Shown here: piece after piece, positions 27,275 through 37,200 of the stretch
Numbering within the stretch: the first letter of the stretch is position 1
Layout: each line of letters starts with the position of its first letter
Origin: Novosphingobium aquimarinum
GTDB taxonomy: Bacteria > Pseudomonadota > Alphaproteobacteria > Sphingomonadales > Sphingomonadaceae
DNA length: 64,000 nt
Assembly: GCF_009746585.1 (NCBI RefSeq)
Contig: NZ_WRPO01000004.1
Span: forward strand, 225,898-289,897
Direction of reading: 5' to 3'
Notes under the pieces: model-generated
The model's input: the letters and a program-made list of their open reading frames with translations, nothing else
What the model was told of the DNA's origin: nothing
Database searches by the model: none
Made by a program: the position numbers and the translations under genes

Positions 27275-27934
27275 TCAGAATTCGACTTCGAGCTCGATGA
27301 TATCCTCAGGCTCGGCCTGCGCCGCCTCGTACCATTCGCGCATCGGCGCCCAATCGGCGATGGTCCGGCAGTACGCGGCGCAAGGCTCCGACACGCTCAC
27401 GGCGTAGGAAACAAAGCGCGTGGTGACAGGAGCATACATGGCATCGGCGATGGTCGGCTTGGCGCCGAACAGGAACGGTCCGCCATAAGTCTCGAGGCAT
27501 TCGGTCCAGATCGCCTCGATCCGCTCGATGTCCGGACGCGCGCCGGAAAACACCGGAAACGTCTCGTGCCGCACTTTGAGATTCATCGGCAGCGCCGAGC
27601 GCAGATTGGTGAAACCGGAATGAATCTCGCCCGAAATCGAGCGGCAGTGCGCCCGCGCGATCGTGTCGCTGGGCAGCATGCCGGCATCGGGGAACTGCTC
27701 GTTGAGATATTCCGCGATGGCGAGCGTATCCCACACGCTCGCCTTGCCGTGAGTGAGCCGCGGAACCAGCACCGAGGGGCTGAGCAACAGCAGTTCCGCC
27801 CGATTGGCGGCATCGTTGGTGACCGTCTGCTCGGTCACTTCGAGCCCGGCGAGCTGGCACATCAGCCAGCCCCGCAACGACCAGGCCGAATAGGTCTTGC
27901 TGGAGATCGTGAGAGTCGGTGCCGTGGCCGCCAT
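27275..27934 (-). CDS. Glutathione S-transferase family protein
   Basis: A 219-residue protein with a thioredoxin-like N-terminal domain (L-T-I-S-S-K-T-Y-S-A-W-S-L-R-G-W, where the serine cluster is the usual glutathione-activating site). A segment V-P-R-L precedes S-V-W-D-T-L-A-I-A-E-Y-L, the glutathione gamma-glutamyl site. The all-helical C-terminal domain has the N-capping box P-T-I-A-D-A-M-Y-A-P. Substrate cannot be deduced. It is divergent from phaZ. Confidence 0.9.
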   Translation of the reverse strand: MAATAPTLTISSKTYSAWSLRGWLMCQLAGLEVTEQTVTNDAANRAELLLLSPSVLVPRLTHGKASVWDTLAIAEYLNEQFPDAGMLPSDTIARAHCRSISGEIHSGFTNLRSALPMNLKVRHETFPVFSGARPDIERIEAIWTECLETYGGPFLFGAKPTIADAMYAPVTTRFVSYAVSVSEPCAAYCRTIADWAPMREWYEAAQAEPEDIIELEVEF

Positions 27935-28005
27935 ATCGTTTTTCCCGCCGGTTGGACTTGACCGCAGCTTATGATGCAGCGCAGCATGAATCCAGTGCCG
28001 AGGCG

Positions 28006-28025
28006 ATCGTATCGTATCGTATCGT
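28006..28025 (+). repeat. Pentanucleotide microsatellite (ATCGT)4 upstream of phaZ
   Basis: Four exact ATCGT units end 26 bp before the phaZ start codon. They lie between the likely promoter and the ribosome-binding site. Confidence 0.85.
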
Positions 28026-28051
28026 CGCTTTGCTGCTTATGGGGATATCAC

Positions 28052-29272
28052 GTGCTGTATCAGGCCTATCAGGCGTATTGCGACGCGCTCACGCCCGCAC
28101 ACTTCGCGGCGCGCACCGCGACGCGCTTTCGCGACAAGGCCTACGGGGACATGACCGGGCACCCCAATCTGCGACGGCTGTTCGCGCTGGCAGATGTATT
28201 CGACACATCGCGGATCACGCATGCCCGCCCCGCTTTCGGGATCGACGAGGTCCTTTCGGGCAACGAAGTCGTGTCGGTTCGCGAGGAGATCGCGCTCGCC
28301 CGCCCCTTCGGCAATCTGCTCAGATTCGCCAAAGACGGTGTCGAGGCTCCGCAGCCCAAAGTGCTGGTCGTCGCGCCGCTATCGGGCCACTTCGCGACAC
28401 TGCTGCGCAACACGGTCGAGACCCTGCTGCGCGATCACGACGTCTACATCACCGACTGGGCCAACGTCCGCGACGTCCCCACTTCGGCGGGGCGCTTCGG
28501 GCTCGACGAATATATCGACTACGTCATCGAGTTCTTGCGCGAGCTGGGCCCGGGAAACAACGTGCTCGCGGTGTGCCAACCCTGCGTTCCGGTGCTCGCC
28601 GCGGTATCGTTGATGGCGCAGGACGACGATCCGTGCCAGCCGCGCACGATGTCGCTGCTGGGCGGCCCGATCGACGTGCGCGAGGCGCCGACCGTGGTGA
28701 ACGAGCTCGCGATGAGCCAGCCGTATTCCTGGTTCGAGGACAATCTCATTCACACCGTGCCCTGGCGGTACAAGGGCCGTGGGCGGAAGGTCTATCCCGG
28801 CTTCATCCAGCTCAGCGCCTTCATGTCGATGAACCTGGGCCGGCATTTCGGCCAGTTCCGAAAGCTCTATCAGGCGCTGGCCGACGTCGACACTGCAGAA
28901 GCGGAAAAGATCGCCGACTTCTACGAGGAATATCTCGCAGTGCTCGATCTCGATGCGGCGTTCTATCTCGAAACCATCGACAAGGTTTTCCAGCGCGCCC
29001 TCCTCGCCAAAGGCGAGCTGACGCATCGCGGACGCCCCGTGGATCCTTCCGCGATCCGCAAGACGGCGCTGCTCACGGTCGAAGGCGAGCGTGACGATAT
29101 CTGCGCGGTCGGCCAGACTGCCGCGGCGCACTTGCTGTGCACGTCGCTGCGCCCGCACCTGAAGCGCCATCACTTGCAGCCCGGCGTCGGCCACTATGGC
29201 GTTTTCTCGGGCTCGAAATGGGAGACGCAGGTCTATCCCCAGGTCCGCAACATGATCCTGGCGATGAGTTGA
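28052..29272 (+). CDS. phaZ: Intracellular polyhydroxybutyrate depolymerase
   Basis: A 406-residue protein of the PhaZ1 (PHB depolymerase, intracellular) family, which mobilises storage polyester. The nucleophile region is V-C-Q-P-C-V-P-V-L-A-A-V (Cys175 as likely catalytic cysteine), with D-W-A-N-V-R upstream and the late histidine in G-V-G-H-Y-G-V-F-S-G. Length is the family norm. The GTG at 28052 (V-L-Y-Q-A-Y-Q) is supported by GGGGAT upstream and by the family start; an in-frame ATG farther upstream would add a non-conserved stretch through the microsatellite. No phaC or phasin gene is nearby. Confidence 0.92.
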   Translation: MLYQAYQAYCDALTPAHFAARTATRFRDKAYGDMTGHPNLRRLFALADVFDTSRITHARPAFGIDEVLSGNEVVSVREEIALARPFGNLLRFAKDGVEAPQPKVLVVAPLSGHFATLLRNTVETLLRDHDVYITDWANVRDVPTSAGRFGLDEYIDYVIEFLRELGPGNNVLAVCQPCVPVLAAVSLMAQDDDPCQPRTMSLLGGPIDVREAPTVVNELAMSQPYSWFEDNLIHTVPWRYKGRGRKVYPGFIQLSAFMSMNLGRHFGQFRKLYQALADVDTAEAEKIADFYEEYLAVLDLDAAFYLETIDKVFQRALLAKGELTHRGRPVDPSAIRKTALLTVEGERDDICAVGQTAAAHLLCTSLRPHLKRHHLQPGVGHYGVFSGSKWETQVYPQVRNMILAMS

Positions 29273-29345
29273 GCTAAACGCCGGGCGACCGCCCACGGCC
29301 ATCATCGCGCGTAGCTAGCGCCTAAATTGAGATTAGCAGAGAGAT

Positions 29346-29400
29346 GGAGACGAAGCGTCCGGACACACTCGGGGCGTCAAATCCGGAACGCTTCGTCTCC
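29346..29400. terminator. 13-bp inverted repeat after phaZ
   Basis: GGAGACGAAGCGT (29346-29358) pairs perfectly with ACGCTTCGTCTCC (29388-29400) around a 29-nt spacer, 73 bp after the phaZ stop. There is no T-tract, so it could be a terminator or a protein-binding dyad. Confidence 0.4.
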
Positions 29401-29549
29401 TCGACTTTCACCGGTCGTCCATAGGGCCTGCGAGACCTGCAGGGGTAGGGGGTGACTGGCCCCGCTTGCCCGGACGCACTGTACGACGGAGATATTGCTC
29501 CTTCGCACCGGTTCTGCCGAATCGAAAATCTCATCCGCAAAGAGCATAT

Positions 29550-29687
29550 CGCGCAGGCCCGGGACCTGCGCGATTGGGTATCGCCGAAACGCCATGCCGA
29601 CGGGTCCAGACATGGCGTGCCTGCAAGAAAACCGGAGCCCCCGCTCGAGCCCGGTTTCCCAGCAGGTCACCCCGGGACTGATCCCGG
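29550..29687. ncRNA. Four consecutive hairpins; possible structured RNA
   Basis: Hairpin 1: CGCGCAGG/CCTGCGCG (29550-29572, 7-nt loop). Hairpin 2: ACGCCATG/CATGGCGT (29589-29618). Hairpin 3: CCTGC/GCAGG (29620-29624 with 29662-29666) enclosing, across a symmetric 4x4 internal loop, AAACCGG/CCGGTTT (29629-29635 with 29651-29657). Hairpin 4: CCGGGA-CTGA-TCCCGG (29672-29687). All stems are perfect. The strand is not determined, no terminator T-tract follows, and no RNA family is recognised. Alternatives are a leader of fecI or a decayed mobile palindrome cluster. Confidence 0.3.
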
Positions 29688-30100
29688 CGATCCCACGCAC
29701 GGGACGCTGCGCAAGAGCCGTCGCAGGCGAAGAACGCGAGGTCTTCCTGTCCTGTCGAGCCACTTGCATCACGTCCGCTATCGCTTCTCTTTTCAATTGA
29801 TCGGCACTGGCAAGACGGAATTACGCAGGAGAACCCGCAAAGTTTCCGATGAATTTTTTTGCGGCCCCCGAGGCTTGCGGGTCGCTGGTCGGGACTCCGT
29901 CTGAAAAGGTAATGAATGGTCTCACACAATCCCTCAGGGTCGGCCCGTTGCGAACGCCGGTGGCGTACGAAGCGGAGCTCCGCCCTTTCGATGCGAACCG
30001 TACTGCGCGCTTGACGAAGGTGTCGGCACGCCGTCTACCCTTGGGCGCAGTCCTGATCGCGAACCTGACGACGCGAAGCGGACCGATGCCTTTGGACGCC

Positions 30101-30616
30101 ATGGAAAACACCAGACAAAGTAGCGGGCTTCAGGGAGTCCTGATCAACGAGCGACCGCGCCTCATGCGCTTCCTCCTGGCTCGCGGTGCCGGTGAAGAGG
30201 CGGAGGATCTGCTGCAGGAACTGTGGCAGCGCGTTTCCGCTTCACCCGGCCAGCCGATCGCCGATCCCTTGTCCTATCTGTTCCGCGCGGCCGAGAACCT
30301 GATGCGCGATCACCGCCGCTCGCAGCTCAGCCGGCAGCGCCGCCAGTTCGACTGGCACGAGATCACGATGCGCGAGGGGGATGAGCCCGGCGGCGAACGC
30401 GTCCTGATCGCGCGTGAGCGGCTGCGCGAGGTCGAACGCAAGATCGAGGAACTCGGACCCCGCGTCGCGCACGTTTTTCGCAGCTACCGCCTCGAGGGCC
30501 AGAGCCAGGCCCGCATCGCCAGCGAGCTCGGCATCAGCCTGAGTTCGGTCGAGAAGGACCTGCAGAAGGCCTATCGCTGCCTGGCTACCATCAAGGCGAC
30601 ATTCGATGCCGATTGA
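30101..30616 (+). CDS. FecI-type ECF sigma factor
   Basis: A 171-residue sigma-70 family member of the iron-starvation (FecI) type. Region 2 includes the D-L-L-Q-E-L-W-Q-R-V segment and Y-L-F-R-A-A-E-N-L-M-R-D-H-R-R, typical of FecI. Region 4 has the helix-turn-helix around Q-S-Q-A-R-I-A-S-E-L-G-I-S-L-S-S-V-E-K. The ATG at 30101 is used; an ATG at 30086 would add five residues, and neither has a strong ribosome-binding site. It directly precedes its anti-sigma regulator FecR and a TonB receptor carrying a signalling domain, so the three form a cell-surface signalling set. Confidence 0.92.
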   Translation: MENTRQSSGLQGVLINERPRLMRFLLARGAGEEAEDLLQELWQRVSASPGQPIADPLSYLFRAAENLMRDHRRSQLSRQRRQFDWHEITMREGDEPGGERVLIARERLREVERKIEELGPRVAHVFRSYRLEGQSQARIASELGISLSSVEKDLQKAYRCLATIKATFDAD

Positions 30617-30646
30617 GTTTCACACCGTATTGGGGAGCGACCGGTC

Positions 30647-31615
30647 ATGACCGCGGCCGTTCGTGACATCGCCGACGACGCGGCGATTTGGGTCATCCGC
30701 ACGCGCGAGCCCGACTTCGCCGGCTGGGTGGAGTTGCTAAGCTGGCTCGAAGCCGACCCGCAACATCTCGCAGCCTACGAAGCTGTGCTTGCCGAAGACG
30801 AGTGGCTGGATGAGGTCGTGGCCGATAGCCGCGGGGGTGTGATGGTGGAGACGCCGGCGCTGGAACTTGCGCCCAGCCCCGCCAAACGCAGGCTGGCCTA
30901 TTTCGCGATCCCGGGTGCGGTGGCTGCCGTTCTGGTCGGCGCCGTGACGTGGACGGCCCTGCCGACGCACCCGGCGGCGACCGAATTCGTCACCGAGCCC
31001 GGCGAACATCGCAGTTTCGCCCTCGCCGACGGATCGCGTGTCGAGATCAACGGTGCGAGCCGGCTGACCTACGATGCGCAGCAGCCGCGCATGATCTCGC
31101 TTGAGTCGGGCGAGGCGGTATTTCGGGTTCGTCACGATGCCGCCCATCCCTTCGTGGTGAAGGCCGGGGGCGTGCGGCTGATCGATGCGGGCACCGAATT
31201 CAACGTGGTGCACGAGGGCGGTCGGCTCGAAGTGGCGGTGGCGGAAGGCGCGGTCATCTACGATGCCGGACAAGCACCGGTGCGGCTCGATCCCGGCGAG
31301 TGGTTGCGCCGGGCCGGCCCCGGAGCGCGGATCGAAACCGGCACGACGAACCCCGGATCGGTGGGATCCTGGCGCAAGGGACTGCTCCAGTACGACGATG
31401 CCGCGCTGTCCGCCGTCGCGCGCGATCTGTCGCGTACGGTGGGTTCGAGCGTGCACGCCGGTCGGTCGGTGGAGGATTTGCGGTACACCGGTACTCTTGC
31501 TGTTGACGGCCCTGCCGACGACGTGCTCTCGCGGATCGGTCCGCTCTTGGGCGTGACGTTCCGCAAGGACGGTGATGGTTGGGAGATGATGCCGAGAGAT
31601 GCTGCGATCCGCTAG
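30647..31615 (+). CDS. FecR-type anti-sigma regulator
   Basis: A 322-residue protein. The N-terminal cytoplasmic DUF4880-like part (about 5-50, with F-A-G-W-V-E-L-L-S-W-L-E-A-D-P) binds the sigma factor. A single TM helix lies at about 85-105. The periplasmic FecR domain begins near T-E-P-G-E-H-R-S-F-A-L-A-D-G-S and contains G-E-A-V-F-R-V-x-H-D-A-x-x-P-F-V-V and D-A-G-T-E-F-N-V, both standard FecR motifs. It passes the receptor's signal to FecI. The receptor gene starts inside its last 17 bp. Confidence 0.93.
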   Translation: MTAAVRDIADDAAIWVIRTREPDFAGWVELLSWLEADPQHLAAYEAVLAEDEWLDEVVADSRGGVMVETPALELAPSPAKRRLAYFAIPGAVAAVLVGAVTWTALPTHPAATEFVTEPGEHRSFALADGSRVEINGASRLTYDAQQPRMISLESGEAVFRVRHDAAHPFVVKAGGVRLIDAGTEFNVVHEGGRLEVAVAEGAVIYDAGQAPVRLDPGEWLRRAGPGARIETGTTNPGSVGSWRKGLLQYDDAALSAVARDLSRTVGSSVHAGRSVEDLRYTGTLAVDGPADDVLSRIGPLLGVTFRKDGDGWEMMPRDAAIR

Positions 31616-34037
31616 CCTGGCAGTTGTCGCGGCTACCCTGATCCCGTTCCCAGCCCTAGCAGGGGAGGAGCGAACCGCCATCGACGTGCCGGCCACCCGG
31701 CTCGATCATGCCGTGCGTTCGCTCGGCCGGCAGAGCGGAGCAAGCATCGGGTTTCGTGACGCCAAAGTGGCCAAGCTGCGGGTCCGCGCGGTCCGGGGGC
31801 GCTACACCGCGGGCGAAGCGCTCTACCTCATGCTCCAGGACAGCGGCGCGCGGGCGCGCCGGGTTGCGGCCGACACCTTCCTGATCGAGGCAGACCCGGA
31901 TTTCGGCAAGCGGTCGGCGGCCCCTGCCCCGACACGCACGCCATCGCGGATTGCCGAAGTCGCGCCGGCAGCGCCCGTCCCGCCCCCGGTGGAAATCGTC
32001 GTCACCGGCACCAAGCGCGACATTCCGATCGCAGCCTACCCCGGCATGGTCCACGTGATCGATGGCGATCGCATTTCGGTCGCGAGCGGGCGCATGGGCA
32101 GCGACGCGCTCGAAAGCGCGACACCCAGCGTGGTTTCCACGCACCTCGGCCCCGGCCGCAACAAGCTGTTCATTCGCGGCATCGCCGATTCCAGCTTCGT
32201 CGGCCCTACGCAGTCGACCGTCGGACAATACTGGGGCAACAGCCGGATCACTTACAGCGCGCCCGATCCGAGCCTGAAGCTCTATGACGTGGGGCGCATC
32301 GAAGTGCTCGAGGGGCCTCAGGGGACTCTCTACGGCGCCGGGTCGCTTGGCGGCATCGTCCGGGTGGTGCCCCGCGCGCCGCAGCTCGACCAAGTCAGCG
32401 GGTCGACCTGGGCCGGGGTCGAAGCCGTGCAGCACGGCAAGCCGGGGTACGACGGGGGCGCGGTCCTCAACCTGCCCATCGTCACGGACCGGCTGGGCCT
32501 GCGCGTGCTCGCCTTCGGCACCGAGGAAAACGGCTATATCGACGATGTGAAGCGCAAACTGGATGACGTGAACGACGTCAGCTCGATCGGCGGCCGCATC
32601 GCGCTACGCTACGAGCCGACCACCGATATCACGGTGGACCTGGGCGTGGTCGGCCAGCGCATCGACGGCGCCGACAGCCAGTACGCCGAACGGACATTCG
32701 GTCGTCTCAAACGATCCTCGAACCTCGCGCAGCCGTTCCGCAACGATTTTCTGCTGTCCGATCTGGTGCTGCGCAAGTCATGGGGCGAAGTCGAGCTCAC
32801 CGCTTCGTTCGGGCTGGCACATCAGGAAGTCACCGAGGAGTTCGAGGGCCGCGCCTTGCGCAACATCGCGGACGCGGCGCTGGAACCCAAACGTCTCGCC
32901 GAAGTCGCGCTCTATAGCCAGAAGAACCAGATCGACATGTACACCGGCGAGATCCGCCTGGCGCGCAGCGCGGCGGACGGCACGGGCTGGCTGATCGGGG
33001 CAAGCGTGCTGAGAAACGAATCCGAAGTCGATCGCAGCGTCGAAGTCGAGGAAGAGTTCAACGCTCTGACCGGCGTGCGTAACGAAGTGGTCGAAGGCAC
33101 GGTCTACGGCGAGATGACGGTCGCGCCGATGCCGCAAGTGAACGTCACCTTCGGCGCGCGCGGCACGGCGTCGCGCATCTCGGGCGCCGTACGCGACCCG
33201 GTGCTTCCCCTCCTCATCTACGAGCTCGATCCCGGCGCCAAGGCGAGCCGGACCGAATCGCGCTTTCTTCCCTCGCTCGCGCTGGCCTATCGTCCCACCG
33301 CGACAATGACGTTCTTTGCCCGTTATCAGGAAGGCTTCCGACCCGGCGGGATCGCCATCCGGCGCGAATTCGTTCAGCGCTACGACGGCGATCGCGTGCG
33401 CACCCTCGAAGCTGGCCTGCGCTACCGCGGCGAAGCGATCGAGCTCGAATCCAGCGTCTCCTGGACCGGCTGGCGCGATATCCAGGCGGACATCATCGAC
33501 GGTTTCGGATTTCCCACCACGACCAACGTCGGGAACGGCACGGTCCGGTCGTTCGGCATTTCAGGTCGCTGGCGGCCGCTGCCGGGATTCGAGCTGGACG
33601 GCGCCCTCTATCTCAATCGATCGAAAGTCACGCAGCGCGACAGGATCCTCGATCAGGTGGATTCCGTCACGACCGGACCCGCGCAATTCAACCGCCTTCC
33701 CAATATCGCCGACGAAACCGCGCGCCTCGGCTTCACCTGGTCCACGATCCTGAGCGATACGCGCGATCTGGAGATCACGGGCTTCGGGCGCTACGTCGGC
33801 GAGTCCGTGCTCGGCATCGGCCCGATCCTCGGCAAGCTGCAGGGCGAATATATCGACACCGGGATGGAGGCCAGTCTGCGCGCGGGGCCGATGCGCTACA
33901 GTCTGTCGGCTTCCAACCTGTTCGATGCGAGGGGCAATCGCTTCGCGCTGGGATCGCCGTTCCAGATCCGTACGCGCGAGCAGATCACGCCGTTGCAGCC
34001 ACGCTCGGTGCGGTTCGGCATTCAGTTCGATTTCTGA
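31599..34037 (+). CDS. TonB-dependent receptor with N-terminal signalling (STN) domain
   Basis: An 812-residue outer-membrane receptor. A signal peptide ends near A-L-A (20-22). The STN/secretin-type signalling domain occupies about 25-95 (R-S-L-G-R-Q-S-G-A-S-I-G-F), which fits the adjacent FecI/FecR pair. After a Pro-rich linker comes the TonB-box-like E-I-V-V-T-G-T, the plug (V-E-V-L-E-G-P-Q-G-T-L-Y-G-A-G-S-L-G-G near 225-245) and the barrel, ending R-F-G-I-Q-F-D-F with the terminal aromatic. The ligand is probably an iron chelate but is not determined by sequence. Confidence 0.93.
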   Translation: MLRSASLAVVAATLIPFPALAGEERTAIDVPATRLDHAVRSLGRQSGASIGFRDAKVAKLRVRAVRGRYTAGEALYLMLQDSGARARRVAADTFLIEADPDFGKRSAAPAPTRTPSRIAEVAPAAPVPPPVEIVVTGTKRDIPIAAYPGMVHVIDGDRISVASGRMGSDALESATPSVVSTHLGPGRNKLFIRGIADSSFVGPTQSTVGQYWGNSRITYSAPDPSLKLYDVGRIEVLEGPQGTLYGAGSLGGIVRVVPRAPQLDQVSGSTWAGVEAVQHGKPGYDGGAVLNLPIVTDRLGLRVLAFGTEENGYIDDVKRKLDDVNDVSSIGGRIALRYEPTTDITVDLGVVGQRIDGADSQYAERTFGRLKRSSNLAQPFRNDFLLSDLVLRKSWGEVELTASFGLAHQEVTEEFEGRALRNIADAALEPKRLAEVALYSQKNQIDMYTGEIRLARSAADGTGWLIGASVLRNESEVDRSVEVEEEFNALTGVRNEVVEGTVYGEMTVAPMPQVNVTFGARGTASRISGAVRDPVLPLLIYELDPGAKASRTESRFLPSLALAYRPTATMTFFARYQEGFRPGGIAIRREFVQRYDGDRVRTLEAGLRYRGEAIELESSVSWTGWRDIQADIIDGFGFPTTTNVGNGTVRSFGISGRWRPLPGFELDGALYLNRSKVTQRDRILDQVDSVTTGPAQFNRLPNIADETARLGFTWSTILSDTRDLEITGFGRYVGESVLGIGPILGKLQGEYIDTGMEASLRAGPMRYSLSASNLFDARGNRFALGSPFQIRTREQITPLQPRSVRFGIQFDF

Positions 34038-34209
34038 GGCGCGATCGTTCCGATAGTGGCTCGGTTGGCTCAGGCTCGTGGCGCTCCGCTGCGCGCCGCA
34101 CGGGAAAGGTTCCCTTCAGTCGACGAAAAGTCGTCGTCAGCAAATCATTTACTAAGAAATTTCGCGCAAATGGGTGGTTCTGGCTGAGCTCAGAGGCGGG
34201 GCGCACGAA

Positions 34210-37200
34210 ATGAAATACAGGTTTGGCGGCTTCATTGCGGTGATTGGCATGGCGTCTGCCGCAGACGCCCAGGATCCGGTGGGCGCCGCGCATTTGGGCC
34301 ATCGCATACAATCCCTGTCGTCCACGATCGACATGGTCTGGGTTCTGATCGCGGCCACGCTCGTAATGATGATGCAGGTCGGCTTCATGTTGCTCGAGTC
34401 CGGCTCGGTGCGCACCAAGAACGCGGTGAGCGTGGCGCAGAAGAACCTGCTCGACTTCGCCTTCTCGACCGTCGTCTTCGCGACGGTGGGGTTTGGCCTG
34501 GCCTTCGGTGCCGCCACCACCTGGCTGCCGGTGGGGACAAGTCCGTCCTTCTTCTCGCTCGATACGATCAGCCGGGAAAACGCGATTTTCTTCATCTTTC
34601 AGGTCATGTTCTGCGGCACGGCCGCAACGATCGTGTCGGGTGCCGTGGCCGAGCGCATGCGGCTTCGCGCCTACATCACATTGTGCATCTTCGTGGCCGG
34701 ACTCGTCTATCCGGTATTCACGCACTGGGCCTGGGGCGACGCGCTTGGCCCTTCCTCAGGCGCGTTCCTTGCGAACGCGGGCTTCGTCGACTTCGCCGGT
34801 TCCACAGTGGTTCACGCCACCGGCGGCTGGTTTGCCTTGGCCGCCTGCATCGTGCTTGGCGCGCGTGATGGACGCTTTACCCACGGCCCGGCGATCCGCT
34901 TCAGCGGACACAGTGCAGTGCTCGCCTCGGCAGGGGCGCTGTTCCTGTTCATCGGCTGGGTCGGGTTCAACGGCGGTTCCACTCTCGCCGCTTCGCCAGC
35001 GGTGCCCGGGATCATTCTCAATACCGTCCTGGCCGGAGCAGCCGGCGGGGTCGTCGGTTACGGCACGATGTGGTTCGGCGGAGCGATGCTTCCCGAACGC
35101 GCGGTCAACGGGGTCGTCGGCGGACTGGTGGCGATCACCGCCGGGTGCCATCTGGTCTCGCCCAACGCGGCCCTCCTGCTCGGCGCCCTTGGCGGCGTGT
35201 GCGCCAATGGCGCGAACTATCTGATGGAATCCCGCTTCCGCATCGACGATGCCGTCGGCGCCGTCGGCGTGCACGCGGTCTCGGGAGTTATCGGCACGAT
35301 CGGCCTCGCCCTGCTTGCTCCCGTCGACGTGCTGCCAGCCGGATCGCGCCTGGCGCAAGTCCTCGTTCAGGCCGAGGGCAGTGCCATCAATTTCGTCTGG
35401 GCTTTCGGGATCGGCCTGGCTCTGACGCTGGCCATTCGCCCTTTCGTGACATTGCGCGTCACCGGCGAGGAAGAAGCCGTCGGCCTCAACGCGGCCGAAC
35501 ACGGCGCCAAGCTCGGGACCGATCACTTGCAAGCGGCGGTCGAGTTCATGCTGGAGGACAGCCCTTCGAGCCAGCGCCTCAAGGTGGAAGCGGGCGATGA
35601 TGCCGAAGGTCTCACGCTGGCGCTGAACAGCCTGATGGACAAGCTGCAGCAAGCCGAGTCGGATCGTGCCAAGCAAGTGCTTTCAAATCGTTCGGCGGAA
35701 GAAGTGCAACGGCTCGAAGCCTTCGGCGAAGTCGCGTCTGAGGGTATATTCCTCGTCTACGATGGCCTCATCCGGTCCGCGAATTCCTCGGCGGCGGCGC
35801 TCTTCGCGACGACGGTCGAGGCGCTTGTCGGCTCGCGTCCCGAAGACCTGATCGAACCCGAGATGCAACCGCAATTGCGCAACTGGCTCGAAACCGGGGC
35901 CGACGCTGTCCACGAACTGCCTGCGATCACGCGGGACGGCCAGAAGTTTCCCATCGAACTGCGCCTCAGGGAGATCGAGATCGACGGCCATGCCGTGGTC
36001 GTGCTGCGCATGACCAACCTGAGCGAACGCGACCAGGCACGCCGCGAGATCTACCGGCTCGCGCTGCACGATCCGCTCACCGACTTGCCCAATCGCGAAC
36101 TGTTCAACCGGCGGCTCGAACAGGCACTGGAAAAGCAACGCTTCGGTACGTTGACGGCGCTCCTGCTAGTCGACATCGACCGCTTCAAGGATATCAACGA
36201 TCTGCATGGCCACCCGGCCGGGGATATCGTGCTTAGCGCCGTGGCCGAGCGGTTGCTGGCAGGCGTGCGCGACTGCGATACCGTCGCCCGGCTCGGTGGT
36301 GACGAGTTCGCCGTCATCCACACCAACATCCTGTTCCCGAACCAGGCTCTCGATCTCGCCTACCGCGTGCTCCAGAATATCTCGCAACCGCTGGCGCTGC
36401 CCAATGGCCAAGTGATCCAGCCACGAGCAAGCATCGGCCTTGCCTTGAGCCCGGTGGACGCGAGCGATTCGAGCGCCCTGATGCAGTGCGCCGACTTTGC
36501 GCTCTATGCGACCAAGAACCGGGGACGAAACGGCTTCCAGCGTTACAAGGCCGAGATGGGACGCATCTTCCGCCTGCGCCAGGAGTTCGAGGAGGATCTC
36601 GCGATGGCCGTGGAACGCGGCGAGCTCCATCTCGAATATCAGCCTCGCATCGACCTGGAGTCCGGCGCCATTGCCGGGTTCGAGGCGCTGCTTCGCTGGA
36701 CCAGAAGCGGCACGCTCGTTCGCCCGGAAGACTTCATCCCGATCGCAGAGGATTCGGGCCATATCATCCCGATGGGGGCCTGGGTCATCCGCGAAGCCTG
36801 CCACACCGCCAGCGAGGTTCTCGGCGGTCTTCCCGTCAGCGTGAACGTGAGCACGCGACAGTTCCACGATCCCCAGCTCATCGCGACGGTATCGGAGGCT
36901 CTGCGCTCCTCGGGCCTTCCTGCGGAACGGCTCGAGCTGGAAATCACCGAAAGTGTGCTGATCGACGACGATCGTACCGCGATACGGACACTGGACGCGC
37001 TGCGGGCGATGGGCGTGCGGGTCGCGCTCGATGATTTCGGGACCGGCTATTCCTCGCTCAGCTATCTCACGCGTTTCACCTTCGACACGATCAAGATCGA
37101 TCGCAGCTTCATTCGGCTCGACGACGAGCGCACCTGGCAAGTCATGCGCTCGGTGCTGCAGATGTCGACCATGCTGAGCACGACGGTCGTGGCCGAAGGC

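Larger units (their letters stand above)
29273..30100. other. 830-bp stretch without a recognisable gene, rich in hairpins
   Basis: Reading frames on both strands exist but encode nothing I recognise, and they overlap one another. The stretch holds a 13-bp inverted repeat at 29346-29400 and four consecutive hairpins at 29550-29687 (listed separately). A more AT-rich portion (29770-29930) is where the fecI promoter probably lies. A decayed gene cannot be excluded. Confidence 0.5.

Noticed and set aside
29452..29904. 150-codon plus-strand frame before fecI
   Set aside because: No recognisable domain, Arg/Pro/His-rich second half, overlaps other open frames on both strands; a decayed gene is possible but not supportable.
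30647..34037. Naming the FecI/FecR/receptor set as fecIRA for citrate
   Set aside because: The set is of the Fec type, but ligand specificity cannot be read from the receptor, so no fec symbols were assigned.
34095..34135. Small hairpins (GGGAA/TTCCC and CGACGA/TCGTCG) after the FecA-like receptor
   Set aside because: Stems are only 5-6 bp and no T-tract follows; not strong enough to list as a terminator.
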